Shown: piece by piece, positions 17,309 through 26,171 of the stretch | Layout of the letters: each line of letters opens with the position of its first letter | How positions within the stretch are numbered: the first letter of the stretch is position 1 | Source: an uncultured Bacteroidales bacterium | GTDB lineage: Bacteria > Bacteroidota > Bacteroidia > Bacteroidales > Bacteroidaceae | Length of the DNA: 56,035 nucleotides | Assembly: GCA_902789725.1 (NCBI GenBank) | Contig: CADAPC010000007.1 | Location: forward strand, 1-56,035 | Reading direction: 5' to 3' | Notes under the pieces: generated by a model | What the model was told of the DNA's origin: nothing | The model's database searches: none | What the model saw: only the letters and a program-made list of their open reading frames with translations | Position numbers and translations under genes: made by a program

Positions 17309-17340
17309 CAAAAGTACACAAAACATTCCACATGTCCAAA
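17309..17340 (-). promoter_or_regulatory. Intact promoter of the CotH remnant
   Basis: -33 TTTG (17337-17340), 20-nt spacer, -7 TACTTTTG (17309-17316), read leftward. It may now drive the LD-carboxypeptidase gene with a leader of several hundred nt. Confidence 0.75.
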
Positions 17341-17565
17341 TATGGCGATGGAAAACAAGAAAACACCAACTAAATCCTTCCGAATAAGTTGTTGTAATTA
17401 TCTCTTGGTTGCAGTTCGCTCGTCGGTTGGAGTTTGCTTCAACATCATGCCATTTTGTGAGGTTTTGGTTGTACGAACCTTTCATTATTCACTCTCCACT
17501 CTTAATAATTCACTCCGAACGCTCAATTTTTCCCCTTTATTTCTTATCGTTTCAGGAATTATTTG

Positions 17566-17573
17566 TACTTTTG
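17566..17573 (+). promoter_or_regulatory. -7 box of the small secreted protein gene
   Basis: TACTTTTG 17 bp before the ATG at 17591; the -33 element is weak. The flank 17484-17515 holds degenerate TTCACTC units of the AGTGAA repeat type. Confidence 0.5.
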
Positions 17574-17590
17574 TGGAAAATTTTGTGACA

Positions 17591-17944
17591 ATGAAACGAC
17601 TGATTATTTTTGCATGTGTGGCACTGGTGGGTGTCAGCGTTTTGAAGGCCGACCCCGTGAGCGACTTTCTGAACCGCTATGAGTTGTTTGTCGATGGGGT
17701 GGCGGCGATGGACAAGAACACGGTGAATCTGGGCACGATGGATTCGCTGAAGGTGGTGTACAAGCAGTTGACAAAGGAGTACAAGACCCACAAGAAGCAG
17801 ATGACGAACATCCAGTTGGAGAAGTACTACAACCTGAAGGCGAAGTACCAAAAGAGTGTGGCACTCATTCGCACGAAAAAGGGGGTAAAGGCTGTGAAAG
17901 GATGGGTGAATGGGGTGTTCGGCAAGAAAACCAAGGAGGAATGA
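17591..17944 (+). CDS. Small secreted protein of unknown function
   Basis: 117 residues: a signal peptide (MKRLIIFACVALVGVSVLKA, about 20 residues) and then a charged, helical, lysine-rich domain (DSLKVVYKQLTKEYKTHKKQM, LEKYYNLKAKYQKSVALI). It has a basic C-terminus. Predicted periplasmic or surface-located. The open frame extends upstream to 17090, but the signal peptide and the -7 box at 17566 place the start at 17591. I recognise a pattern common to small Bacteroidales exported proteins but no characterised family. The neighbours on both sides are gene remnants, so context gives no clue. Confidence 0.75.
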   Translation: MKRLIIFACVALVGVSVLKADPVSDFLNRYELFVDGVAAMDKNTVNLGTMDSLKVVYKQLTKEYKTHKKQMTNIQLEKYYNLKAKYQKSVALIRTKKGVKAVKGWVNGVFGKKTKEE

Positions 17945-18025
17945 GAAAGAAAACCAAAGAAGAATGCTGCTGATCTATTTCCCTGCAAAATTTTAATACA
18001 AACACTATGCTAACCTAAACGATTC

Positions 18026-18214
18026 ATGATGAAGAAATCTTTTGTGACAGCTCTTGCAATGCTGACTTGGAGCGCAGGCACGATGACGGCTCAGGTGAAA
18101 TTGCAACAGAACAACGTGGATGAAGTGCTCAAGGCCTACACCATCGACCTCATGCAGGGCCTTACAGAAGCCGGTTTGAGGTTCGCAGCTAAGAGCTTAA
18201 CTTTGCAAATATAA
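18026..18214 (+). pseudogene. Probable remnant of a GH3-type glycosidase gene
   Basis: A 62-codon frame with a signal peptide (MKKSFVTALAMLTWSAGTMTA) followed by VKLQQNNVDEVLKAYTIDLMQ. The pattern NNVDEVLKA is how many Bacteroidetes GH3 beta-glucosidases begin their mature domain, normally continuing MTLEEK. Here it breaks into unrelated residues and stops at the hflX promoter. This suggests a deletion joining a GH3 start to the hflX upstream region. It could alternatively be a genuine tiny exported peptide. Confidence 0.4.
18175..18205 (+). promoter_or_regulatory. Promoter of hflX
   Basis: -33 TTTG (18175-18178), 19-nt spacer, -7 TAACTTTG (18198-18205), 21 bp before the hflX start; it lies inside the 3' end of the preceding remnant. 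Confidence 0.75.
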
Positions 18215-18226
18215 TTATTTAACTGG

Positions 18227-19684
18227 ATGAATCAATTTGTAATTTCTGAGGCAAAAGTTGAGACCGCCGTACTGGTGGGTCTTATCACGCCTCAGCAGAA
18301 CGAGAAAAAGACAGAGGAATATCTGAACGAGCTGGAGTTTCTGGCAGAGACGGCTGGCGCACAGGTGATTCGCCGATTCACGCAGAAGGTGAATGGGGCG
18401 AGCAGCGTGACCTATATTGGAAGCGGGAAACTGGACGAGATTGCGCAGTTCATCAAGCAGAAGCAAGACGAGGTGGATGCCTATTGGGAAGAGCAGATGG
18501 CACTGGGTAACTCTTATCAAACTACCATCGTCACGGGCACGAAGGCACGGCACGGCGATGAGTTTGCTGAGGAAGGTGCAGGTGCTCCCAAGAGTAGGAA
18601 GCAGAAGAAATTAGAGAAACTGCTCAAGGATCAGCAGGCAGTTCAGGCGCTTGTGCCCCAACCGGTGGGAATGGTGATTTTTGACGATGAACTCTCTGCC
18701 AAGCAGATACGCAACATTGAGCAGGTGCTCCAGGTGAAGATTTTGGACAGGACAAGCCTGATTCTCGACATCTTTGCCATGCGTGCTCAGACAGCCGCAG
18801 CGAAAACACAGGTGGAACTGGCTCAGTATCGCTATATGTTGCCTCGCCTCACCCGCCTGTGGACACACCTTGAGCGACAGCGAGGCGGTAGTGTGGGGCT
18901 TCGTGGACCTGGTGAGACGCAGTTGGAGATGGATCAGCGGATTATCCGTCACCGCATCTCACTCCTGAAACAGCGCTTGGTGGAGATTGAGCAGCAGAAG
19001 AACACCCAGCGGAAGAACCGTGGAAGGCTCATCCGGGTGGCATTGGTGGGATATACAAATGTGGGTAAATCGACCTTGATGAATCTGCTGGCCAAAAGCG
19101 ACATCTTTGCCGAGAACAAGCTCTTCGCCACTCTCGACACTACGGTGCGCAAAATCATCATCGACAACCTTCCTTTCCTCCTTTCCGACACGGTAGGCTT
19201 CATCCGCAAATTGCCCACCGACCTGGTGGAGTCGTTCAAGAGCACGCTCGATGAAGTGCGTGAGGCTGACCTCCTGCTCCATGTGGTTGATTTAAGCCAC
19301 CCCGACTTTGAGGAGCAAATACAGGTGGTGGAGAAGACCCTCGGCGACTTAGGGTGTGCCGATAAACCTCAGATGATTGTCTTCAACAAGATTGATGCCT
19401 ACACGTGGGTGGAGAAGGATGAGGATGATCTCACCCCTCGCACCAAGGAGAATATTCCTCTCGATGAACTCATGCACACTTGGATGGCTAAACTCACTCC
19501 AGCTGGCGACCGCACGCCTGAGGACAACCGCTTAGGGTGTTTCTTCATTTCGGCGGCCAAGCGCACCAACATCGACGAGTTTCGGCAGCTGCTTTATAAG
19601 CGAGTGCGCGAGATGCATGTGCAGAAGTACCCTTACAATGATTTCCTCTATGAAACGTACGAAGAGAGGGGGAGTGGAGAGTGA
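18227..19684 (+). CDS. hflX: GTPase HflX
   Basis: A ribosome-associated GTPase that splits or rescues stalled ribosomes. The protein has 485 residues. The N-terminal HflX domain includes [10 protein letters not shown] and [19 protein letters not shown], and the hallmark [21 protein letters not shown] leads into the coiled linker. The G domain has G1 [13 protein letters not shown]3 [10 protein letters not shown] and G4 FNKIDAY. Relative to shorter homologues there is a charged insert (residues about 85-130) rich in Lys/Glu/Gly and a C-terminal extension. The stop TGA lies in an AGTGAAAAGTGAAAAAT repeat. Confidence 0.96.
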   Translation: MNQFVISEAKVETAVLVGLITPQQNEKKTEEYLNELEFLAETAGAQVIRRFTQKVNGASSVTYIGSGKLDEIAQFIKQKQDEVDAYWEEQMALGNSYQTTIVTGTKARHGDEFAEEGAGAPKSRKQKKLEKLLKDQQAVQALVPQPVGMVIFDDELSAKQIRNIEQVLQVKILDRTSLILDIFAMRAQTAAAKTQVELAQYRYMLPRLTRLWTHLERQRGGSVGLRGPGETQLEMDQRIIRHRISLLKQRLVEIEQQKNTQRKNRGRLIRVALVGYTNVGKSTLMNLLAKSDIFAENKLFATLDTTVRKIIIDNLPFLLSDTVGFIRKLPTDLVESFKSTLDEVREADLLLHVVDLSHPDFEEQIQVVEKTLGDLGCADKPQMIVFNKIDAYTWVEKDEDDLTPRTKENIPLDELMHTWMAKLTPAGDRTPEDNRLGCFFISAAKRTNIDEFRQLLYKRVREMHVQKYPYNDFLYETYEERGSGE

Positions 19685-19697
19685 AAAGTGAAAAATA
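19677..19697. repeat. Short AGTGAA repeat at the hflX stop
   Basis: Three AGTGAA-like units (GTGGAG, AGTGAAA, AGTGAAA) span the hflX stop and end shortly before the next gene. A minor member of the AGTGAA family. Confidence 0.55.
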
Positions 19698-19708
19698 TTG
19701 AATACGAT

Positions 19709-21472
19709 ATGAGAGAACTGACTGTAAACGAAATCGCTCAGTTGGAAGAGCGTGGATGTTGGGCGGAGGATTGGTCCGACATCTTGGTTGACGAGAGTTT
19801 TGCGCCCTCGCAAATGTCTAACGTGTTGCTTTATGGGCATGTGGAAATTGGTGCCCTCAGTGGAGGGGTGGAGGTGGAAGAAGGATTCCGTCGCAGTTGC
19901 TGCATCAGGAATGCCACACTCAGGAATGTGGTGGTGGGCGATGATTGCCTTATCGAGAACGTGAGGGGCTACATCTCCAACTATCAGATAGGCGACCATT
20001 GCTACATAGCCAATGTGGGGGTCATCACTTGTCAGGAAGGAAGCACGTTTGGCAATGGGAATGCCATCAGCGTGCTAAACGAAGGGGGCGACAGTAACGT
20101 GGTGCTGTTTGATGGGTTGACGGCTCAACTGGCTTGGCTGATGGTCAACTTTCCCGCAGCCAAGAAACTGGCAGGCGAGCGTGTGTCTGACTGGGGCGGC
20201 ATAGGAGCTGGTTGCCGCATTGTGGGGGCGAAGGAAATCAGCAATGTGAAGATAGGCGAAGGATGCGAGGTGCAGGGTTGCAGTAGGTTGAGCAACTGCA
20301 CAGTGTTGAGTACGGACGATGCTGGCACCTTGATTGGCACCGATGTTATTGTGGAGAACAGCATTGTGGCAGCAGGAGCCAGTGTGACTGATGGGGCGAA
20401 GGTGGATAACTGTTTTGTGGGCGAATCTGTCCACATCGGCAAGGGTTTTTCGGCTGAGGCGAGTCTTTTCTTTGCCAACAGCTATATGGACAACGGTGAG
20501 TCGTGTGCGGCCTTCTGTGGTCCTTTTGCCACCAGCCATCATAAGAGTACGCTCCTCATCGGAGGTGCCTTCTCCTTCTACAATGCAGGCTCAGGCACCA
20601 ATCAGAGCAACCATGCCTACAAGATGGGTCCCATCCATTGGGGCACACTGAATCGTGGCAGCAAAACGGCAAGTGGAAGCCACATCCTGTGGCCGGCACA
20701 TGTGGGTTGTTTCTCGATGGTGATGGGCAAAGTGCAAACGCATCCGAGTGTGGAGAAGCTGCCCTTCAGCTATGTGATTGCCGAGGGGAGAGACACGTGG
20801 TTGGTGCCTGGCATCAACATCCGCACCGTGGGCACTTGGCGCGATGTGAACAAATGGCCCAAGCGCGATGTGCGTCCCCTCAGTTCGCGCAACGACCTCA
20901 TCAACTTCGCCTTCCCCAATCCCTACATCATTCAGGCGGTGCTGGAGGGGAAGGAGATTTTGGAGAGCTTGCAGAAGAAGCATTCTGAGGATACGGAGGT
21001 GTATGAATACAAAGGGTGTAAAATCAAGCAGTTGGCACTCATCAAGGGCATTCAGTACTACGACATGATTATTAAGCTCTTCCTGCACCATTGTTTCCAA
21101 ACAAACACGACGGAAACGGACGAGGCGAACGGAAGCCGCTGGGTGGATATGATGGGAATGCTGGCGCCCAAAAGCGAAATTGACAGTGTGGCTCGCGACA
21201 TTGAAAAAGGTGCTATTTCTTCGGCTGATGAACTGAAGGACGTGCTTCAGCAGATTCATCGCAACTACAAGCAGCATGAGCAGGCCTATGCGAACTTCAT
21301 CATGCAGAGTTGTGGTGGCAACATGTTCATCGACCGCGACCACTGGATGCGCGAAGCAGAAGAGGCTTATGCCAAGTGGCTCAAGATGGTGAAGGATGAT
21401 GCTGAGAAGGAGCACCAGATGGGTGATGTGGATGATAATCAGTTAAGAGAATTTCTGGAAAAGATTCAATAA
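19709..21472 (+). CDS. DUF4954-family protein with left-handed beta-helix
   Basis: 587 residues. Residues about 30-300 are hexapeptide-like repeats (IGDHCYIANVGVI, IVENSIVAAGASVTDGAKVDNCFVGESVHIGKGF), expected to fold as a left-handed beta-helix like sugar-nucleotide acyl- and nucleotidyltransferases. It is followed by SSFYNAGSGTN-type and GRDTWLVPGINIRTVGTW motifs and a helical C-terminus. The DUF4954 family has no established function that I know; a nucleotide-sugar role is only suggested by the fold. An upstream GTG at 19688 lies in the AGTGAA repeat, so the ATG at 19709 is preferred. Probably transcribed from the hflX promoter. Confidence 0.85.
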   Translation: MRELTVNEIAQLEERGCWAEDWSDILVDESFAPSQMSNVLLYGHVEIGALSGGVEVEEGFRRSCCIRNATLRNVVVGDDCLIENVRGYISNYQIGDHCYIANVGVITCQEGSTFGNGNAISVLNEGGDSNVVLFDGLTAQLAWLMVNFPAAKKLAGERVSDWGGIGAGCRIVGAKEISNVKIGEGCEVQGCSRLSNCTVLSTDDAGTLIGTDVIVENSIVAAGASVTDGAKVDNCFVGESVHIGKGFSAEASLFFANSYMDNGESCAAFCGPFATSHHKSTLLIGGAFSFYNAGSGTNQSNHAYKMGPIHWGTLNRGSKTASGSHILWPAHVGCFSMVMGKVQTHPSVEKLPFSYVIAEGRDTWLVPGINIRTVGTWRDVNKWPKRDVRPLSSRNDLINFAFPNPYIIQAVLEGKEILESLQKKHSEDTEVYEYKGCKIKQLALIKGIQYYDMIIKLFLHHCFQTNTTETDEANGSRWVDMMGMLAPKSEIDSVARDIEKGAISSADELKDVLQQIHRNYKQHEQAYANFIMQSCGGNMFIDRDHWMREAEEAYAKWLKMVKDDAEKEHQMGDVDDNQLREFLEKIQ

Positions 21473-21506
21473 GGAACAGCAATTGCATTCACTCAAATCT
21501 GTTGTT

Positions 21507-22436
21507 TCATCTGCATTGTTTGAGTTCGTCCTTTAGCTGCCCGCGCGGAATGCCCAGCTCGATGGCGCGCAGGAAATCTTTTTGTGCCAGGTGCTTGTGG
21601 CCTTCGTGCAGATGAAGGTAGGCACGCGTGAGGACGAGGTTGGTGTTGGAAGGTTCCAAATCGATGGCTTTGTCGAGGTCCATCAGAGCAAGTTCTGGCT
21701 GATGGGCCTCGGCTTCTATTTCTGCACGCACAGCATAAAGTTCGGCCTTATTGGGATGTTGCTCAATGAGGCGACTGAGACGCGTGATGGCTTCCTGAGG
21801 CTTGTTCGCTTTCTGGAAGAGGATGGCGGTGCCGAGCAAGGCGGCATAGTTGTTGGGCGAGAGGGTGAGAAGCCGCTTGTAGTCTTGTTGCGCTTCTATG
21901 TATTCGCGCCGTTGCTGATAGATGTAGGCACGATTGAGCAGGGCGGTGGTGTCGTTGGGGTTGATGTCGAGAATTTTCGTATAGCCAAGAAAGGCTTTGC
22001 TTTGGTTGCCCATGCTCATGTAGAGGTTGGTTTGTGATTGCAGAATAGGCAAGTTTTCAGGGGCGATGCCTAAGGCGAGGTCGTAACTTTCAAGTGCTTT
22101 GAGTGGCTTTCCCTGCACTTCCTGAATGTGGGCGATGTTGGCATAAGTGAGTGCGTTGCGCATGTCGTTGGGAGAATGGCGCAGGGCTTGGCGGAAGTGC
22201 TCGATGGCTTCGTCGTAACGTTGCTCTTTAGCGGCTGAGAGTCCTTGCTCAATGCTTTGCTCGTAGGTTTGCGCTTCGGAGGGGATGGAGAAGACACCCG
22301 CCATCAGGCATAATAAGAGCAGGCACACCTTGAATGAGGAGCTTGCTTTCAACACAAAACGTTCCTTGGAAAGCGGGCACCCTACCTCAATTATCCGTTT
22401 AGAATGCAGGGCGGTATTTGTCTTCCTTTTCATCAT
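21507..22436 (-). CDS. Exported tetratricopeptide-repeat protein
   Basis: Up to 309 residues, with about six TPR units from residue 57 on (YEQSIEQGLSAAKEQRYDEAIEHFRQAL, then ESYDLALGIAPENLPIL, YKRLLTLSPNNYAALL, DLDKAIDLEPSNTNLVL). A hydrophobic stretch (VCLLLLCLMAGVFSIPSEAQ) acts as signal peptide. The ATG at 22436 lies inside rsgA, overlapping it by 38 bp, and gives a long hydrophilic leader before the signal; a GTG near 22355 after AAGGAA would give a normal signal peptide. It should be a periplasmic scaffold for protein contacts. Last gene of the frr-rsgA group. Confidence 0.85.
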   Translation of the reverse strand: MMKRKTNTALHSKRIIEVGCPLSKERFVLKASSSFKVCLLLLCLMAGVFSIPSEAQTYEQSIEQGLSAAKEQRYDEAIEHFRQALRHSPNDMRNALTYANIAHIQEVQGKPLKALESYDLALGIAPENLPILQSQTNLYMSMGNQSKAFLGYTKILDINPNDTTALLNRAYIYQQRREYIEAQQDYKRLLTLSPNNYAALLGTAILFQKANKPQEAITRLSRLIEQHPNKAELYAVRAEIEAEAHQPELALMDLDKAIDLEPSNTNLVLTRAYLHLHEGHKHLAQKDFLRAIELGIPRGQLKDELKQCR

Positions 22437-23337
22437 TGAGCATAGAGATATAGGAGTTGTAGCGGCTTTCGGCTATGTCATGCCGTTCCACTGCCTCGCG
22501 CACAGCACAATGGGGCTCGTGGGTGTGGGTGCAGTTGTTGAAGCGGCAATCGGCCGAAAAGTGGAAAATCTCTTTGAAGTAGTGCCCTATTTCCTCTTTC
22601 TTCATATCGAAAGTGCCGAAGCCTTTGATGCCAGGCGTGTCGATGATGTAGCCGGGTGATGATCCTCCCTCTACCTCGTACATTTCTGAGAAAGTGGTGG
22701 TGTGTTTCCCTGTGTTGTAGGCCTCGCTAATTTCGTTGGTGCGCAGGTGCAGGTGGGGAAAGAGGGTGTTGATGAGGGTGGATTTGCCCACGCCGCTGTT
22801 GCCCGAGAGGAGGGTGATGCACCCTTGCAGTTCTGCTCGCAGTTGCTCCACCCCTTCGCCTGTGATGGCTGAGATGCGTCGGCAGGGATAGCCGATGGTT
22901 TGATAGAGGTGGATGACTCCATCAAGGTAGTCTTTCCATTCTTCGCCTACGAGGTCAATCTTGTTAAAGATGAGGGTGACAGGCACACTGTAAGCTTCGG
23001 CCGATGCAAGGAAGCGGTCGATGAACTGCAGGGGTGTTTCTGGCTGCTGAATGGTGACGATGAGGAAGCACATGTCCACGTTTGCTGCGATGATGTGCGA
23101 CTGCTTGGAAAGGTTGGTCGATTTGCGGATGATGTAGTTTTTCCGCTCGTCGATGTCTGTGATGAGGCCAGAGGGAGCCGACGGCGTGAAAGTCACTCTG
23201 TCGCCAATGGCTATGGGGTTGGTGGTGCGAATGCCACGAATGCGGAAGGAACCTTTGACTTTGCAGTCGAAGACCTCTCCCGCATCCGATTTTACGCTGT
23301 AGCTGTAACCTGTGTTTCTGATAACAAGCCCGTGCAT
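22399..23337 (-). CDS. rsgA: Ribosome small subunit-dependent GTPase A
   Basis: A late 30S assembly checkpoint GTPase. The protein has 312 residues. The N-terminal OB fold is followed by a circularly permuted G domain: G4 FNKIDLV comes before G1 SGNSGVGKSTLIN and G3 DTPGIKGF. The zinc knuckle CRFNNCTHTHEPHC provides the Cys/His ligands. Cytoplasmic. It lies 8 bp downstream of frr, consistent with one ribosome-related transcript (frr, rsgA). Confidence 0.97.
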   Translation of the reverse strand: MHGLVIRNTGYSYSVKSDAGEVFDCKVKGSFRIRGIRTTNPIAIGDRVTFTPSAPSGLITDIDERKNYIIRKSTNLSKQSHIIAANVDMCFLIVTIQQPETPLQFIDRFLASAEAYSVPVTLIFNKIDLVGEEWKDYLDGVIHLYQTIGYPCRRISAITGEGVEQLRAELQGCITLLSGNSGVGKSTLINTLFPHLHLRTNEISEAYNTGKHTTTFSEMYEVEGGSSPGYIIDTPGIKGFGTFDMKKEEIGHYFKEIFHFSADCRFNNCTHTHEPHCAVREAVERHDIAESRYNSYISMLNDEKEDKYRPAF

Positions 23338-23345
23338 GGTGAGAA

Positions 23346-23906
23346 TTACACAGTCATGATTTCTTTGTTCTTCGCTTCGAGCATGGCATCAATCTTCTTG
23401 ATATACTTGTCATGCGACTTCTGTACCTTGTCCTCGTAATCTTTCTCCACGTCCTCAGGGGTGCCTGTCTTGATAGACTTCTTGAGCTTCTCAATGGCAT
23501 CGCGGCGAGCGTTGCGCACACTCACTTTGGCTGTTTCGGCTTCCTTCGAGCATTGCTTGGTAAGGTCCTTGCGGCGTTCCTCGGTGAGGGCTGGGATGCC
23601 GAGACGGATGAGTTCGCCATTGTTTTCTGGCATGATGCCCACCGACGAGTCGATGATGGCCTTCTCGATGATGCGCAGCATCGATTTGTCCCAAGGCTTG
23701 ATGGTGATGGTGCGGGCATCGGGCGTGTTGAGCGACGACACGTTGCTCAGTGGCACTTTGCTGCCGTAGGAATCAACGCGTACTTCATCGAGGATATGCA
23801 CGTTGGCGCGTCCTGCGCGAATGCGGCTGAGGGCTTCTTCAAGGTGGAGCGCTGCAAATTCCATCTTTTCCTCAGCGTCTTCCAGATATTTTTTTACGTC
23901 TTCCAT
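23346..23906 (-). CDS. frr: Ribosome recycling factor
   Basis: With EF-G, splits the post-termination ribosome. It has 186 residues as usual. Family signatures: ALSRIRAGRANVHILDEVRVDSYG, PLSNVSSL, ITIKPWDKSMLRIIEKAI, NGELIRLGIPALTEERRKDLTKQ and the C-terminal helix DAMLEAKNKEIMTV. The 150 bp upstream hold an AGTGAA half-element (23927-23966) and no obvious promoter, so it may be expressed by read-through from the fumarase transcript. Confidence 0.97.
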   Translation of the reverse strand: MEDVKKYLEDAEEKMEFAALHLEEALSRIRAGRANVHILDEVRVDSYGSKVPLSNVSSLNTPDARTITIKPWDKSMLRIIEKAIIDSSVGIMPENNGELIRLGIPALTEERRKDLTKQCSKEAETAKVSVRNARRDAIEKLKKSIKTGTPEDVEKDYEDKVQKSHDKYIKKIDAMLEAKNKEIMTV

Positions 23907-23926
23907 GCGAAAATAATTTATAATTT

Positions 23927-23966
23927 AGTGAAAAATGAATAGTGAAAAGTGAAAAATCTACGTTAC
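23927..23966. repeat. AGTGAA half-element upstream of frr
   Basis: AGTGAAAA, TGAAT, AGTGAAA and AGTGAA units end in AAAAATCTACGTTAC, the same junction motif as at 35598 and 36258 with one change. No opposing TTCACT arm is present. Confidence 0.7.
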
Positions 23967-24059
23967 TTGGTGGATGTTAGGAATCTATCGTTCGGAGTAA
24001 TCGATCTTTTGTATAGAGAAATCAACCTTTTGGCAATGAGTTGAGCATCTTTCCCCACG

Positions 24060-24344
24060 CTAAAATTGGAGGTTCATCTGTGCGTCCTCCGACAGCTTGG
24101 TGGCGTCGAGGCAGAAAAAACCTCGCTTTCCTTCCACGTAGCCGTAGGGCGAATCGGCCTTTTGGCTTTCCCTACGCAGAAACTGGTAGATGGCCGACCA
24201 AGTTTCTTCATAGGTGTGGGGCGTGTTGAAAAGTTTGGGTTCCATGTTGCAAACGTTGAACACGATGTTGTTGATGCGTAGTCCTCCCTTGCCAGCCTCT
24301 AAGAGGAGCGACTGAAGATAGGGTTCAAACCAACGCTGTTTCAT
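24060..24344 (-). CDS. Conserved-looking small protein, function unknown
   Basis: 94 residues with no signal peptide or membrane helix. The sequence MKQRWFEPYLQSLLLEAGKGGLRINNIVFNV followed by HTYEETWSAIYQFLRRES and GKRGFFCLDATKLSE looks like a compact alpha/beta or winged-helix-like domain. I do not recognise the family. It lies 39 bp downstream of the fumarase gene on the same strand and upstream of frr, so it is probably co-transcribed with fumarase. Codon use and position support a real gene; no overlapping alternative frame is convincing. Confidence 0.6.
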   Translation of the reverse strand: MKQRWFEPYLQSLLLEAGKGGLRINNIVFNVCNMEPKLFNTPHTYEETWSAIYQFLRRESQKADSPYGYVEGKRGFFCLDATKLSEDAQMNLQF

Positions 24345-24383
24345 TGCCTGTTACAACTTGTTGCCAATTATTGATTTTGTTGA

Positions 24384-26036
24384 TTACAGAATGGTGCATC
24401 CTGTGCAAGGTTTCAACTGCTTGAAGAAGTCGTTGCCCTTGTCATCGACCAGTATGAAGGCAGGAAAGTCCTCTACTTCAATTTTCCAGATGGCTTCCAT
24501 GCCGAGTTCTGGATATTCCACACACTCGATGCTCTTGATGCTCGATTGGCTCAGCACTGCTGCCACACCGCCGATGGTGCCCAGATAGAAGCCGCCATGC
24601 TTCTTGCAGGCATTGGTCACCACGTCGCTGCGGTTGCCCTTAGCAATCATCACGAGCGATGCTCCATGCTCCTGAAACTCGTCCACGTAGGGATCCATGC
24701 GGTTGGCCGTTGTGGGACCCATTGAGCCGCAGGGGTAGCCTTCGGGAGTTTTGGCAGGACCTGCATAAAGCACTGGGTAGTCCTTGAAATATTGTGGCAT
24801 GTCTTCGCCTGCGTCGAGGCGAGCTTTCAGTTTGGCATGAGCGATGTCGCGAGCCACGATGATGGTGCCCTTCAAGTTCACGCGGGTGGAAACGGGGTAT
24901 TTGGAGAGTTCTTTCCTCACGGCATCGATGCCCTTGTTGAGGTTAATCTCGATGCCCTTGCCTCCTTCGCCTGGGCGACGGAGTTCCTCGGGGATGAGTT
25001 CTGTAGGGTTGCTATCCATCACCTCGAGCCAAACACCGTCCTTGTTGATTTTGGCTTTGATGTTGCGGTCGGCTGAGCAAGACACGCCCATGCCGATGGG
25101 GCAGCTGGCTCCGTGGCGAGGCAGACGGATGACGCGTATGTCATGTGCCAGGTATTTGCCGCCAAACTGAGCGCCCAAACCAATCTTGTAGGCTTCCTTC
25201 AGCAGTTTCTCTTCCAGCTCCACGTCGCGGAAGGCACGTCCCGTTTCGTCGCCAGTGGTGGGCAGCGAGTCGTAGTACTTGATGGATGCGAGCTTGACGG
25301 TGAGGAGGTTCTTTTCAGCCGATGTGCCGCCAATGACGAAGGCGATGTGGTAGGGTGGGCAAGCGGCGGTGCCAAGGCTCTTCATCTTCTCCACCAGGAA
25401 GGGGAGCAGTGTTCCCTCGTTCTGTATGGTGGCTTTGGTCATGGGGTAGAAGTAGGTTTTGTTGGCCGATCCGCCACCCTTTGCCACCATGACGAAGCGG
25501 TATTCAGCACCTTCGGTAGCTTCGATGTCGATTTGAGCGGGGAGGTTGCACTTGGTGTTCACCTCGTCGTACATGTTCAGCGGAGCATTTTGCGAGTAGC
25601 GCAGGTTGTCCTGAGTGAACGTGTTATAGACACCACGCGAGAGGGCTTCTTCGTCCTCAAATCCTGTCCACACCTGCTGTCCCTTTTCGCCGTGGATGAT
25701 GGCTGTGCCTGTGTCCTGGCAGAAAGGGAGTATGCCCTTTGCTGCCGTTTCGGCATTGCGCAGGAACTGGAGAGCCACATACTTGTCGTTCTCAGTGGCT
25801 TCGGGGTCGCGTAGAATCTTTGCCACCTGTAGGTTGTGTTCGCGGCGCAGCATGAACTCCACGTCGTGGAAAGCTTGCTGAGCCAACAGGGTGAGTGCCT
25901 GGGGCGACACTTTCACAATTTCTTTTCCTTCAAACTCGCCTACGGTCACTCCCTCCTTCGTCAGGAGGCGGTATTCCGTTGTGTCTTGTCCCATCTGGAA
26001 CATTGGAGCATACTTAAATTCTGGTGCTTGAGCCAT
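24384..26036 (-). CDS. Class I fumarate hydratase (Fe-S)
   Basis: Interconverts fumarate and malate using an oxygen-labile 4Fe-4S cluster. The 550-residue protein has the fused two-domain layout of the FumA/FumB type. Cluster cysteines are expected in [10 protein letters not shown], in [17 protein letters not shown] and in nearby CPPYH. The C-terminal beta domain shows [16 protein letters not shown] and [25 protein letters not shown]. Cytoplasmic; part of the branched TCA/fumarate-respiration route of anaerobic Bacteroidales. A -7 box TAACTTTG lies 43 bp upstream. Tartrate dehydratase activity cannot be excluded. Confidence 0.95.
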   Translation of the reverse strand: MAQAPEFKYAPMFQMGQDTTEYRLLTKEGVTVGEFEGKEIVKVSPQALTLLAQQAFHDVEFMLRREHNLQVAKILRDPEATENDKYVALQFLRNAETAAKGILPFCQDTGTAIIHGEKGQQVWTGFEDEEALSRGVYNTFTQDNLRYSQNAPLNMYDEVNTKCNLPAQIDIEATEGAEYRFVMVAKGGGSANKTYFYPMTKATIQNEGTLLPFLVEKMKSLGTAACPPYHIAFVIGGTSAEKNLLTVKLASIKYYDSLPTTGDETGRAFRDVELEEKLLKEAYKIGLGAQFGGKYLAHDIRVIRLPRHGASCPIGMGVSCSADRNIKAKINKDGVWLEVMDSNPTELIPEELRRPGEGGKGIEINLNKGIDAVRKELSKYPVSTRVNLKGTIIVARDIAHAKLKARLDAGEDMPQYFKDYPVLYAGPAKTPEGYPCGSMGPTTANRMDPYVDEFQEHGASLVMIAKGNRSDVVTNACKKHGGFYLGTIGGVAAVLSQSSIKSIECVEYPELGMEAIWKIEVEDFPAFILVDDKGNDFFKQLKPCTGCTIL

Positions 26037-26079
26037 AATGTTAGAGTGTATTTTGAAGTTTTACGTATTGTTTCATTCG

Positions 26080-26087
26080 CAAAGTTA
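26080..26087 (-). promoter_or_regulatory. -7 box of the fumarase gene
   Basis: TAACTTTG read leftward, 43 bp before the start codon; no clear -33 TTTG at the expected distance. Confidence 0.5.
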
Positions 26088-26171
26088 CACTAAATAAACG
26101 AAACGAGGAAAGGTTTTCGTGTTGTTTTTTGTGAAAAGAAGGTTTTTTCCCTGAAAAAGGCGCACGGAAAG

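Noticed and set aside
17090..17590. Upstream part of the 284-codon frame ending at 17944
   Set aside because: The signal peptide and -7 box place the true start at 17591; the upstream part is antisense to the CotH remnant and crosses repeat-like TTCACTC sequence.
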